This document shows, in pieces, positions 41,155 through 50,565 of a stretch of 64,000 nucleotides of DNA. A model generated the notes under the pieces. It was not told where the DNA came from. It made no database searches and saw nothing but the letters and a program-made list of their open reading frames with translations. The DNA is from Massilia phosphatilytica (GTDB lineage: Bacteria; Pseudomonadota; Gammaproteobacteria; Burkholderiales; Burkholderiaceae_D): NCBI RefSeq assembly GCF_002968015.1, contig NZ_PUIP01000026.1, positions 20,179 to 84,178 of the forward strand, given 5' to 3'. The stretch's first letter is position 1; every line of letters begins with the position of its first letter. The translations under genes were made by a program, and so were the position numbers.

Positions 41155-41877
41155 ATGGGTAAAACGAAGCTCGCCGTCCTGCTGGCGACCGGCTTGATCA
41201 CGTCGTGCGTCGGCGCGCAGAATTCGGTCGAGGCGAACATCAAAAAGGCGATCGAACCGCGCCTGGGCGGCGCCAAGATCGAGTCGATCAAGGAAACGCC
41301 GTACGCCGGGCTGTACGAACTGCGCGTCGCCGGCGACATCCTGTACACGGACAAGAAGGGCGAGTACCTCGTCATCGGCCACGTCTACGATGCCAAGACG
41401 ACGCGCGACCTGACCCGCGAGCGCATCGACGACATCAACAAGATCAAGTTCTCCGACCTGCCGCTGAACGACGCCATCAAGCAGGTCAAGGGTGACGGCA
41501 AGCGCGTGATCGCCGTGTTCGAAGACCCGAACTGCGGCTATTGCAAGCGCCTGCGCCAGACGACGCTGAAGACCATGGACAACGTGACGATCTACACGTT
41601 CCTGTACAACATCCTGTCGCCGGACTCGTTCGAAAAATCGAAGAACGTCTGGTGCGCACCGGATCGCGCCAAGGCCTGGGATGACTGGATGATCAACAAC
41701 AAGCCGGCACCGGCCGCACCGGCAAGCTGCGAGTCGCCGAACGAGAAGGTGCTGGCGCTGGGCCAGAAGCTGCACATCACCGGCACGCCGGCGATCTTCT
41801 TCTCCGACGGCACCCGGATTCCGGGCGCCGTCGACCAGAAAACGCTCGAGGCCAAACTGGCCACCCTCAAGCAGTAA
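41155..41877 (+). CDS. dsbC: Periplasmic disulfide isomerase DsbC
   Basis: The 240-residue exported protein has a signal of about 21 residues, the DsbC N-terminal dimerisation domain (about 25-80) and a thioredoxin domain with active site CGYC (127-130). The structural Cys pair 167/192 and cis-Pro212 (ITGTPAIFF) are present. It corrects wrong disulfides in periplasmic proteins and needs DsbD-type reduction, not encoded here. It follows the UbiH-like gene and ends at a good terminator. Confidence 0.95.
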   Translation: MGKTKLAVLLATGLITSCVGAQNSVEANIKKAIEPRLGGAKIESIKETPYAGLYELRVAGDILYTDKKGEYLVIGHVYDAKTTRDLTRERIDDINKIKFSDLPLNDAIKQVKGDGKRVIAVFEDPNCGYCKRLRQTTLKTMDNVTIYTFLYNILSPDSFEKSKNVWCAPDRAKAWDDWMINNKPAPAAPASCESPNEKVLALGQKLHITGTPAIFFSDGTRIPGAVDQKTLEAKLATLKQ

Positions 41878-41885
41878 TCCAAAAG

Positions 41886-41906
41886 CCCGGCACCGCCGGG
41901 TTTTTT
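41886..41906 (+). terminator. Rho-independent terminator after dsbC
   Basis: CCCGGC and GCCGGG form a 6-bp stem with a 3-base loop followed by six T residues, starting 9 bases after the stop codon. Confidence 0.93.
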
Positions 41907-41943
41907 ACGCACCACACCAACACGCCAAAACAAGGGAGAAGAC

Positions 41944-42402
<459 letters not shown>

Positions 42403-42412
42403 GGAGGCCCGC

Positions 42413-44632
42413 ATGCTATTCGACCAGATGAAGAACGTGGCACCGGCCGGTGGTCGCTTTGCCCCGACCTCCCGCCGCGGCTTCCTGAAAGCCGGCACGC
42501 TTGCCACCGGTGGCCTCGTCCTGGGCTTCGTGCTGCCGGCCGGCGGCCGCTTCGCCCGTGCCGCGGATGCCGCCAAGCCCACCGTCTATGCCCCGAATGC
42601 CTTCCTGCGCGTGGCACCGGACAACACGGTGACCGTGATCGTCAACCGTCTCGAATTCGGCCAGGGCGTGCACACGGCGCTGCCGATGGTGATTGCGGAC
42701 GAACTGGATGCCGACTGGAGCCAGGTGCGCGCCGAGCTCGCGCCGGCCGCCGACGTGTACAAGGATCCGGCATTCGGCATCCAGATCACGGGCGGCTCGG
42801 GCACCATCGCCCACTCGTTCACGCAGTACCGCGAAGTGGGCGCCCGCGCCCGCGCGATGCTGATCCAGGCCGCCGCGCAGCAGTGGAAGGTGAATCCGTC
42901 TCAATGCCGCACGGCCAAAGGCGTCGTCCACGGCCCGGCGGGCCAGAAGGCGACCTACGGTTCCCTGGCCGAGGCGGCCATGGCCCAGCCGGTGCCGGAG
43001 ACCGTCACCTTGAAGGACCAGAAGGCGTTCCGCTACATCGGCAAGCCGATGCCGCGCCTGGATGCCCGCGCCAAGTCGACGGGCCGCCAGCAGTTCGGCC
43101 TGGACGTCAAGCCGGCCGGCACCAAGGTCGCCGTCGTCGCGCACCCGCCCGTGTTCGGCGCGAAGGTGGCGAAGTTCGACGCGGCCAAGGCCAAGGCCGT
43201 GCGCGGCGTGATTGCCGTGCTGGAGATTCCGGTGGACCGGGGCGGGCGCGGCGTGGCCGTCGTCGCGGACGGCTACTGGCCTGCCAAGCAGGCCCGCGAC
43301 CTGCTCGCCATCGAGTGGGACACGAGCGCCGTCGAAAAAGTCGACAGCGGCAAGCAGCTGGCGCAATTCGCGGAACTGGCGAAGACGCCGGGCGCCGTTG
43401 CGCGCAAGGCCGACACGGCCAGGCTGGCCGGCGCCGCTAAAAAGATCTCGGCCGTCTACGAATTCCCGTACCTGGCGCACGCGCCGATGGAACCGATCAA
43501 CTGCACGGTCGACCTGAAGGACGACGCCTGTACGCTGTGGGTCGGCTCGCAGTTCCAGACCGTCGACCAGGCCGCAGCCGCCGCGACGGCCGGCCTGAAG
43601 CCCGCGCAGGTCACCTTGAACACGATGATGGCGGGCGGCGGCTTCGGCCGGCGCGCGGTGCCCACGTCGGACTTCATCGTGGAAGCCGTCAACATCGCCA
43701 AGGCCTATAAAGCCGCGGGCCATGCCGGTCCGGTCAAACTGATCTGGAGCCGCGAAGACGACATCCGCGGCGGCTACTACCGTCCGTCGCACATCCACCG
43801 CGCCGACATCGGCCTGGATGCCGGCGGCAACATCGTCGCGTGGGACCACACGATCGTCGGCCAGTCGATCATCACCGGCACCCCGTTCGAACCGATGATG
43901 GTCAAGAACGGCGTCGACGCCACGATGGTGGAAGGCATGGGCGAGCCGTACGACGTGCCGCTGAACCTGACGGCGCACGCGGTCAAGGCCAACGTGCCCG
44001 TGCTGTGGTGGCGTTCCGTCGGCTCCACGCACACGGCGTTCGTGATGGAGACGCTGATCGACGAGGCGGCCCATGCGGCCGGCCAGGACCCGGTGGCGTA
44101 CCGCAAGAAGCTGATCGACGCGAAGCACGTGCGCCATCACGCGGCGCTGGATCTCGCCGTGGCGAAGTCCGGCTATGGCAAGAAGACCCTGCCGAAAGGC
44201 CATGCGCACGGCGTGGCGCTGCACGAATCGTTCAACACGGTCGTCGCCTACGTCGTCGAAGCCTCCGTCGTCGACGGCAGCCCGAAGGTGCACAAGGTCA
44301 CGGCCGCCGTGCACTGCAACCTGCCCGTCAACCCGATGTCCATCGAAGCCCAGGTGCAGGGCGCCGCGCTGATGGGCCTCGGCACGACGTTGCCGGGCGC
44401 GCGCATCACCTTGAAGGACGGCGTCGTCGAGCAGCAGAACTTCGGCGACTACACGGTGGCGCGCATGAACGACATGCCGCAGGTCGACGTGCACATCGTC
44501 CCGTCGCAGGATCCGCCGACGGGCATGGGCGAGCCGGGCCTGCCGCCGCTGGCGCCGGCGCTGGCCAATGCCGTGTTCAAGCTGACCGGCAAGCGCCTGC
44601 GCAAGCTGCCGTTCGACCTGGCAGCGGCGTGA
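42413..44632 (+). CDS. iorB: Isoquinoline 1-oxidoreductase-type molybdopterin subunit
   Basis: This 739-residue catalytic subunit has an N-terminal Tat motif S-R-R-G-F-L-K-A-G. It has the xanthine-dehydrogenase-family fold with LEFGQGVHTALPMV, GGSGTIAHSFTQYREVGARAR, MAGGGFGRRAV and the active-site region GEPGLPPLAPALANAV, where the Glu typical of the family lies. It hydroxylates an N-heterocycle or aldehyde using molybdenum-cytosine-dinucleotide cofactor, probably in the periplasm. AAGGAGG precedes ATG 42413. Its stop overlaps the start of a MocA-like gene. Confidence 0.93.
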   Translation: MLFDQMKNVAPAGGRFAPTSRRGFLKAGTLATGGLVLGFVLPAGGRFARAADAAKPTVYAPNAFLRVAPDNTVTVIVNRLEFGQGVHTALPMVIADELDADWSQVRAELAPAADVYKDPAFGIQITGGSGTIAHSFTQYREVGARARAMLIQAAAQQWKVNPSQCRTAKGVVHGPAGQKATYGSLAEAAMAQPVPETVTLKDQKAFRYIGKPMPRLDARAKSTGRQQFGLDVKPAGTKVAVVAHPPVFGAKVAKFDAAKAKAVRGVIAVLEIPVDRGGRGVAVVADGYWPAKQARDLLAIEWDTSAVEKVDSGKQLAQFAELAKTPGAVARKADTARLAGAAKKISAVYEFPYLAHAPMEPINCTVDLKDDACTLWVGSQFQTVDQAAAAATAGLKPAQVTLNTMMAGGGFGRRAVPTSDFIVEAVNIAKAYKAAGHAGPVKLIWSREDDIRGGYYRPSHIHRADIGLDAGGNIVAWDHTIVGQSIITGTPFEPMMVKNGVDATMVEGMGEPYDVPLNLTAHAVKANVPVLWWRSVGSTHTAFVMETLIDEAAHAAGQDPVAYRKKLIDAKHVRHHAALDLAVAKSGYGKKTLPKGHAHGVALHESFNTVVAYVVEASVVDGSPKVHKVTAAVHCNLPVNPMSIEAQVQGAALMGLGTTLPGARITLKDGVVEQQNFGDYTVARMNDMPQVDVHIVPSQDPPTGMGEPGLPPLAPALANAVFKLTGKRLRKLPFDLAAA

Positions 44633-45213
44633 GCGTGTCCCCGGTCGGCATTCTGTTGGCCGCCGGCCGGGGGCGCCGCTTCGATCCGGCCGGGCTGCGC
44701 AACAAGCTGCTGCAGCCGCTGGCCGGCGAGCCGGTCGTCGTGGCCAGCGCGCGCAAGCTGCTGGCCGCCGTTCCGCGCGTCGTCGCCGTCGTGCCGCCGC
44801 TTGACGCCGGCGTCGGCGAGCGGCTGGCCGCGCTCGGGTGCGACGTGACCGTGTGCCCGGATGCCGACAGCGGCATGGCGGCCTCGCTCACGCACGCGAT
44901 CCGCCATTCGCTGCCAACAAGCCCGCAGGCCTGGCTCGTGGCGCTGGGCGACATGCCTTACGTGGACCCGGACACGCTGCGCCGTCTCGCCGACGCGCTG
45001 GCGGCCGGCGCCGGCATCGCGGCGCCCGTCCTGGGCGGACGGCGCGGCAATCCGGTCGGCTTCGGCGCCGTCCACCTGGATGCATTGCTGGCCCTGCGCG
45101 GCGACGAGGGGGCGCGCCACCTGCTGCGCACCTTTCCCGTGACGGACATCCCGGTCAACGACCCGGGCATCTTTCGCGACATCGACCTGCCGGACGACCT
45201 GACGGGACCGTGA
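44629..45213 (+). CDS. MocA-like molybdenum cofactor nucleotidyltransferase
   Basis: The 194-residue protein has the MobA/MocA fold: GILLAAGRGRRF with the nucleotide loop, N-K-L-L-Q-P-L, the acidic D-A-D-S-G-M-A-A-S-L stretch and LVALGDMPYVDPD. The family attaches CMP (or GMP) to molybdopterin, and the cytosine form is needed by enzymes like the iorAB product. The preferred GTG start at 44629 overlaps the iorB stop as GTGA, a coupling arrangement; a second GTG at 44635 is possible. The gene order makes a dedicated cofactor-maturation role very likely. Confidence 0.87.
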   Translation: MSVSPVGILLAAGRGRRFDPAGLRNKLLQPLAGEPVVVASARKLLAAVPRVVAVVPPLDAGVGERLAALGCDVTVCPDADSGMAASLTHAIRHSLPTSPQAWLVALGDMPYVDPDTLRRLADALAAGAGIAAPVLGGRRGNPVGFGAVHLDALLALRGDEGARHLLRTFPVTDIPVNDPGIFRDIDLPDDLTGP

Positions 45214-45291
45214 TCCCGACTGCGTGAACACCCTCTTTCTTGAAAAATCCGATTACACTACGGCGCATCGGAGAGAGATTGTTCACGTCAT

Positions 45292-47112
45292 ATGAAAAAA
45301 GCACCCCAGAAGCAGCCGCCAGCGATCCAGTACACCATCGTCCCGAAGGACCTGGCCGGGCACCTGTTCAACGTCACCGTCACGGTAGCGGAACCGAGTC
45401 CGGACGGGCAGGTGTTCGCGCTGCCGGCCTGGATTCCGGGCAGCTACATGATCCGCGAGTTCGCCCGCAACATCGTGCGCATCCGCGCCGAAGCGGGTGG
45501 CGCCGCGGTCGGCCTGACGAAGCTGGACAAGCACGCATGGCAGGCCGCGCCGGTCGCCGGGCCGCTGACGCTGCACTACGAGGTCTATGCGTGGGACCTG
45601 TCGGTGCGCGCCGCCCACCTGGACCAGACCCATGGCTTCTTCAATGGCACGAGCGTGTTCCTGCGCGTCGTGGGCCAGGAAGCACGGCCGCACCAGGTCG
45701 ACATCCAGCGGCCAGGCGACCCGGCCACCCGCACCTGGCGCGTGGCCACGGCGCTGCCGGAAGCGGGCGCGAAGCGTTACGGCTTCGGCACCTATATCGC
45801 CGCCGACTATGATGAACTGATCGATCACCCCGTCGAAATGGGCGATTTCGCGCTGGGCGGTTTTACCGCGCACGGCGTCCGCCACGACATCGTCATCACG
45901 GGCCGTGTGCCGAACCTGGACATGGCGCGCCTGGAAAAAGACCTGAAAGCGATCTGCGAAACCCAGATCGCGTTCTTCGAGCCGAAGACGAAGAAGGCGC
46001 CGATGGACCGCTACGTGTTCCTGACGATGGTCGTCGGCGACGGCTACGGAGGCCTGGAACACCGCGCGTCGACGGCGCTGATCTGCTCGCGCACCGACCT
46101 GCCGTCGACGGCCGCGCCCAAGACGGCCGAGCCGAACGAGGGCTACATCAAATTCCTGGGCCTGTGCAGCCATGAATACTTCCACACCTGGAACGTCAAG
46201 CGCATCAAGCCGGCCGTGTTCGCGCCGTACGACCTGCAGGTCGAGAACTACACGCCGTTGCTGTGGCTGTTCGAAGGGTTCACCAGCTATTACGACGACC
46301 TGATGCTCGTGCGCAGCGGGATCATCAGCGAGGCCACGTACTTCAAGCTGCTCGGCAAGACCGTCGGCAGTGTCCTGCGCGGCACGGGCCGCACGAAGCA
46401 GAGCATCGCCGATTCCAGCTTCGACGCCTGGAGCAAGTACTACCGCCAGGACGAGAACGCGCCGAACGCCATCATCAGCTATTACACCAAGGGTTCCCTC
46501 GTGGGCCTCGCGTTCGACCTGACGATCCGCGCGAAGACGGGCGGGGCGAAATCGCTGGACGACATCATGCTGGCGCTGTGGGACCGCTACGGCCGCGATT
46601 TCTACAAAGGCAGCCCGCGCGGTGTGACGGAGCAGGAGGTCGAAAGCCTGTTCGACGAGGTGAGCGGCGTGCGCCTGAAAACGATCTTCGACCGCTACAT
46701 CCGCGGCACGGAAGACATCCCGCTGGCCAAGCTGTACGCGCCGTTCAGCGTGAAGGTGACGGAAGAGCGCAAGAACGCCAAGCCGTCGCTGGATGCCGGC
46801 ATCGGCCGCGACGCCGCCGGCGTCAAGCTGACGCAGGTGCACGAAGGTGGCGCGGCGCACCAGGCGGGCCTGTCGGCCGGCGATATCCTCATCGCCGTGG
46901 ACGGCCTGCGCGTGAACGGCAATCCGTCCAACCTGGACCAACTGTTCGCGCGCTATCGCGTGGGCGACACGGTGACCGTGCACGCGTTCCGTCGCGACGA
47001 ACTGATGGCGTTCGACGTCACGTTGCTGGGCGACCGGGTGCCGTGCGTGCAGGTTTCCATTGCGCCGGGTACGCGCAAGGGGCCGGCGGTGAAGCGGCCG
47101 AGCGCAAGTTAA
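45292..47112 (+). CDS. M61-family glycyl-aminopeptidase-like protease with PDZ domain
   Basis: This 606-residue protein has an N-terminal beta domain (about 10-165). The metallopeptidase domain has the zinc motif HEYFH at 294-298 inside LCSHEYFHTWNVKRIKP, with a downstream WLFEGFTSYYDDL Glu. The C-terminal PDZ domain (about 505-585) has GIGRDAAGVKLTQVHEGGAAHQAGL. M61 enzymes cleave peptides with N-terminal Gly or Ala. No signal peptide is visible, so a cytoplasmic location is likely. Its stop overlaps the convergent kinase gene by 4 bases. Confidence 0.92.
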   Translation: MKKAPQKQPPAIQYTIVPKDLAGHLFNVTVTVAEPSPDGQVFALPAWIPGSYMIREFARNIVRIRAEAGGAAVGLTKLDKHAWQAAPVAGPLTLHYEVYAWDLSVRAAHLDQTHGFFNGTSVFLRVVGQEARPHQVDIQRPGDPATRTWRVATALPEAGAKRYGFGTYIAADYDELIDHPVEMGDFALGGFTAHGVRHDIVITGRVPNLDMARLEKDLKAICETQIAFFEPKTKKAPMDRYVFLTMVVGDGYGGLEHRASTALICSRTDLPSTAAPKTAEPNEGYIKFLGLCSHEYFHTWNVKRIKPAVFAPYDLQVENYTPLLWLFEGFTSYYDDLMLVRSGIISEATYFKLLGKTVGSVLRGTGRTKQSIADSSFDAWSKYYRQDENAPNAIISYYTKGSLVGLAFDLTIRAKTGGAKSLDDIMLALWDRYGRDFYKGSPRGVTEQEVESLFDEVSGVRLKTIFDRYIRGTEDIPLAKLYAPFSVKVTEERKNAKPSLDAGIGRDAAGVKLTQVHEGGAAHQAGLSAGDILIAVDGLRVNGNPSNLDQLFARYRVGDTVTVHAFRRDELMAFDVTLLGDRVPCVQVSIAPGTRKGPAVKRPSAS

Positions 47113-48668
47113 TTCGGCAAATACGACCGCAGCAGATCGAAATCGATCGGCTTGGTGAGGTGACGGTCGAACCCGGCCGCGAATGCGCGGTCGCGGTCCT
47201 TCTGCTGTCCCCATCCGGTCGTCGCGATCAGCGTGATGCCCGCACCGGCGGGCAGTTGGCGCACCCGGCGCGCGAGTTCATAGCCGTTCATGTCCGGCAG
47301 GCCGATGTCGAGCAGGGCGACCGCCGGCGCAAAGCCGGGCAGCATCTCCAGCGCGCGGGCGGCCGTCGCTGCCGTCTTCACGTCGCAGCCGTGCAGCTCC
47401 AGCGTCATCGCGAGCGTCTCGGCGGCGTCTTCGTTGTCGTCCACGACGAGGATGCGCAACTGGGCCGGCGCTGCCGTGCCGACAGGCGCCTGTGGAGACG
47501 GCGCACACACGCTGCCTTTCGCCAGCGGCAGGCGCATCGTGAACGTGCTGCCGAGACCGGGCCCGGGACTGTCCGCATGCACGCTGCCGCCGTGCAGTTC
47601 GACGATGCCGCGCACAAGCGCCAGGCCGATGCCGAGACCGCCCTTCGACCGTTCCAGCGCCGGCTCCAGTTGCGAGAACATGTCGAAGACGGTGGCGAGC
47701 GCCGAAGCGGGCAGGCCGATGCCGTTGTCGCGCACCTGGATTTCGGACACGCCGTCGTCGCACGACAGGCGCAGTTCGATTGTGCCGCCGTCCGGCGTGT
47801 ACTTGGCGGCATTGGTCAGCAGGTTGATGACGACTTGCGCGAGACGCGTCGCATCGCCGTCCACGATCACGGGCGGTTCGGCGATGGACAGGCGCAGCGT
47901 GTGGCGCGCCGCATCCATCGTCGCGGCGAGGTCGTGCGCCGCGCCCTGTACGAGGGCCGACAATTCCACCGGCGCGCGCTGCAGCTGCATGCGCCCTTGC
48001 GTGATGCGCGAGACTTCCATCAGGTCGTCGACGAGGCGCGTCATGTGGCGCATCTGCCGGTCGAACGCCTGCAGCAGGCGCTGGTCCTTACCCTGGCCGA
48101 ACTTCAGCTTGAGGACGTCGAGCGCGCTGCGCATCGGCGCGAGCGGGTTGCGCAGCTCGTGCGACAGCGTCGCGAGGAATTCGTCCTTGCGCCGGTCCGC
48201 GGCCGACAGCTGCGCATTCAGTTTTTTCAGCTCCGCTTCGGCACTGCGGCGCGCGTCCAGCGCCGCTTCCGCCGCCTTGCGGGCCGCCAGCAGTTCCCGC
48301 TCGTACGCGCGCCGGTCGGATGCCTTGAACAGGGCCCAGTGATCGATCGTGGCGTCCGCCTCCTGGCGGCGGCTGATGTTCATCAGTATGGGTAGTCGCT
48401 CCTGGCGCTTGTTGCGCAGGTCGACCTGGATCTCGGCCACCGAGCCCTGCATCTGCAGGATCGGCTGGCAATGCGTGTGATAGAACAGGCGCGCGCCCAC
48501 CGGCAGCAAGTCCTGCATGCGCACCTTGCCGACGAGTTCCTCTTCCGCATAGCCGAGCCACGTGCACGCCATGGGGTTCGCCTTCAGGATCACGCCGTCG
48601 GCCGCCGTCAGCAGCAGCGCGCAGGCGGCATGGTCGAACAGGATGTCGCCGGACGGCGCGGTAGGCAC
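47109..48668 (-). CDS. PAS-domain hybrid histidine kinase
   Basis: The 519-residue soluble hybrid kinase has, in order, a PAS domain (about 10-115), a coiled coil (about 128-160), HisKA with phospho-acceptor His170 (LATLSHELRNPLAP) and HATPase (N-box NLLTNAAKYTP, G-boxes DNGIGLP and GGLGIGLALV). A receiver domain with Asp454 (LLDIGLPDMNGYE) closes it. No membrane segment is seen. The GTG at 48668 is the likely start: it lies only 5 bases after the stop of the RsbQ-like gene, and coupling replaces a ribosome binding site. It probably senses a product of, or contact with, the RsbQ-like hydrolase. Confidence 0.88.
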   Translation of the reverse strand: MPTAPSGDILFDHAACALLLTAADGVILKANPMACTWLGYAEEELVGKVRMQDLLPVGARLFYHTHCQPILQMQGSVAEIQVDLRNKRQERLPILMNISRRQEADATIDHWALFKASDRRAYERELLAARKAAEAALDARRSAEAELKKLNAQLSAADRRKDEFLATLSHELRNPLAPMRSALDVLKLKFGQGKDQRLLQAFDRQMRHMTRLVDDLMEVSRITQGRMQLQRAPVELSALVQGAAHDLAATMDAARHTLRLSIAEPPVIVDGDATRLAQVVINLLTNAAKYTPDGGTIELRLSCDDGVSEIQVRDNGIGLPASALATVFDMFSQLEPALERSKGGLGIGLALVRGIVELHGGSVHADSPGPGLGSTFTMRLPLAKGSVCAPSPQAPVGTAAPAQLRILVVDDNEDAAETLAMTLELHGCDVKTAATAARALEMLPGFAPAVALLDIGLPDMNGYELARRVRQLPAGAGITLIATTGWGQQKDRDRAFAAGFDRHLTKPIDFDLLRSYLPN

Positions 48669-48673
48669 GGATG

Positions 48674-49480
48674 TCAGCGCAGGGCGTGCGCGAGGAAGTT
48701 GTCGATGGCGCGCGTGCTTTCCGTGGGCGCGCTCATATGCGGGCAGTGGCCGACGTTCTCGATCACGTGCAGGACACTGTCCGGCAGGTGCCGGTGCAGG
48801 AAGTCGCCGACGGCACGGGGCGCCACCAGGTCGTCGCTGCATTGCAGGATCAGCGCCGGCACGGTCGAGCGGGACACGTCCGCGCGGTGGTCGGACAGGA
48901 ACGTCACGCGGGCGAAGTGCTTGGCGATCTCGGGATCGTTGCGGCAGAAGCTATCGGTCAGTTCCGCGCGCAGTTCCGGACGGTCGGGCACGCCCATGAT
49001 CGCGGGCGCCAGGCTGCTCGACCAGCCGAGGTAATTGGCGTCCATCGTCTCGAGCAGCTCGTCGATGTCTTCCCGGCTGAACCCGCCGACGTAATCGCCG
49101 TCGTTGATGTAGCAGGGCGACGGGCCCACCATGACTTGCGCAAGGAATTTTTCCGGCGCCTCGATCGTGGCCAGCAGGCCGATCATCGTGCTGACGGAGT
49201 GGCCGACGAAGATGACGGGGCCCGTCGCGAATTCGTCGACGATCTCGAGCATGTCGTCCGCATAGCCGTGCAGGGTGCCGTACTTGTCGCGGTCGTAGGC
49301 GGCCAGGTCGGAACCGCCGCTGCCGACCAGGTCGAACGCGATCGTGCGGAAGCGCTCCGCGTACGTCGGCATCAGGAAGCGCCACATGGTCTGGTCGCAA
49401 CCGAAACCGTGGGCAAACACCATCGTTGCCGGGCCGTTGCCGGCCAGCCGGACATTGTTCCTGAGTCGCACTTTGGACAT
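48674..49480 (-). CDS. RsbQ-like alpha/beta-hydrolase
   Basis: The 268-residue hydrolase has a Ser95-Asp216/217-His245 triad (VGHSVSTM, SDDLVAP, VGHCPHMSAP), positions nearly the same as in Bacillus RsbQ (96/219/247). The F-A-H-G-F-G-C-D-Q-x-M-W opening is diagnostic of the RsbQ/KAI2/D14 clade. RsbQ is required for signalling by the PAS phosphatase RsbP; plant relatives are hormone receptors. Here the partner is a PAS hybrid kinase encoded 5 bases downstream. The pair is therefore likely a small-molecule-sensing unit whose ligand is unknown. Confidence 0.9.
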   Translation of the reverse strand: MSKVRLRNNVRLAGNGPATMVFAHGFGCDQTMWRFLMPTYAERFRTIAFDLVGSGGSDLAAYDRDKYGTLHGYADDMLEIVDEFATGPVIFVGHSVSTMIGLLATIEAPEKFLAQVMVGPSPCYINDGDYVGGFSREDIDELLETMDANYLGWSSSLAPAIMGVPDRPELRAELTDSFCRNDPEIAKHFARVTFLSDHRADVSRSTVPALILQCSDDLVAPRAVGDFLHRHLPDSVLHVIENVGHCPHMSAPTESTRAIDNFLAHALR

Positions 49481-49558
49481 GGTTTGGAAGGTATAGAAAT
49501 GTAACGCAGGATTATAGATGGAATATTGTCGGGCAGGCGCACCCGAGACGCATGACGG

Positions 49559-50479
49559 TCACGGCCCGTCCACGCCCGCCGTCAGCACATCGATCATGGC
49601 CCGGATCGCGGCCGACTGCCGCCGGTGCGGCGCGTACACGACGGAGAACGGCCGCGAGCGGCCGCGCAAGTGGGGCAGCACTTCGACGAGCCGGCCGGCC
49701 GCCACGTGTTCGCGCACGATGAAGTCGTAGCTCTGGCCGATGCCGATGCCCGCGACGGCCAGCGAGACGACGCCCAGCACGTCGTCCGACACCTCGATCG
49801 TGGCCGGCGCCGTCCACTCCACGTCCGCGTCGCCGGCGCGGAACACCCACGGCGCGATCCGGCCCGTGCGCGGCAGGATGAACGGCAGGCAGGCGTGTGA
49901 CTGCAGGTCGTCCAGCGTGCGCGGCGTGCCGGCCCGCGCCAGGTAGGCGGGCGAGGCCACCAGGCACAGCGTCTCGTCGGCCAGCTTGCGCGCCACGAGG
50001 CCGCTGTCGGGCAGGTCGCCCAGGCGGATCGCGAGGTCGAAGCCTTCGGCGACGAGGTCGACGCTGCGGTTGGTGATGTTCAGTTCCACCTTCACGTTCG
50101 GATACTGCCGCGTGAAGCGCGCCAGCAGGGCGGGCACGCGGTGGTGGCCCCAGGTCGTCGGTACGCTCATGCGGATCCGCCCGGCCAGCGCTTGTGCCTG
50201 CCCCTGGATCTCGCGCTCGGCATCGCCCAGCAGCGCGAAGGCCGCGCGTGCCTGCTCCACGTAGTGGCGGCCCGCTTCCGTCAGCGTGACGCGGCGCGTG
50301 GTCCGCCGCAGCAGCTGCGTGCCCAGGCGGGTTTCCAGCCGCGTCACCGCGCGGCTCAGCACGGACGCCGTCGTGGCCAGCGCAACGGCGCCCGCCGTGA
50401 ACGATTCACGGTCCGCCACGGCCAGGAACGCTTCCAGGTCGTCCAGGTAGTCGAATTGTCGGCTGATTTGGTCCTCCAA
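49559..50479 (-). CDS. LysR-family transcriptional regulator
   Basis: The 306-residue regulator has an N-terminal winged helix-turn-helix (about 15-70, with D-L-E-A-F-L-A-V and VLSRAVTRLETRLGTQLLRR) and a LysR substrate-binding domain (about 95-300). The start is odd: the frame's first start codon is TTG 50479, which overlaps its own GGAGG. No ATG or GTG precedes the conserved domain, so a non-standard start a few codons downstream is possible. It is divergent from the SDR gene 86 bases away, the usual target layout for LysR proteins. Confidence 0.88.
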   Translation of the reverse strand: MEDQISRQFDYLDDLEAFLAVADRESFTAGAVALATTASVLSRAVTRLETRLGTQLLRRTTRRVTLTEAGRHYVEQARAAFALLGDAEREIQGQAQALAGRIRMSVPTTWGHHRVPALLARFTRQYPNVKVELNITNRSVDLVAEGFDLAIRLGDLPDSGLVARKLADETLCLVASPAYLARAGTPRTLDDLQSHACLPFILPRTGRIAPWVFRAGDADVEWTAPATIEVSDDVLGVVSLAVAGIGIGQSYDFIVREHVAAGRLVEVLPHLRGRSRPFSVVYAPHRRQSAAIRAMIDVLTAGVDGP

Positions 50480-50533
50480 AGAACAAATGAATTCCTGGTA
50501 GCCCAGTTTATCCGCACTCGCTGAAACAATAAA

Positions 50534-50551
50534 GTGGTGTCATTCCACCAC
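50534..50551. promoter_or_regulatory. Inverted repeat before the SDR gene
   Basis: GTGGTG (50534-50539) and CACCAC (50546-50551) flank a 6-base spacer, ending 14 bases before the SDR ATG. It lies in the LysR/SDR divergent region, but it is not a classic T-N11-A LysR box and could simply be an mRNA hairpin next to the ribosome binding site. Confidence 0.3.
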
Positions 50552-50565
50552 CGAAAGGAACCGCC

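Noticed and set aside
42416..44494. A 692-residue minus-strand frame opposite iorB
   Set aside because: It is an antisense shadow; iorB has all molybdenum-hydroxylase motifs and a ribosome binding site.
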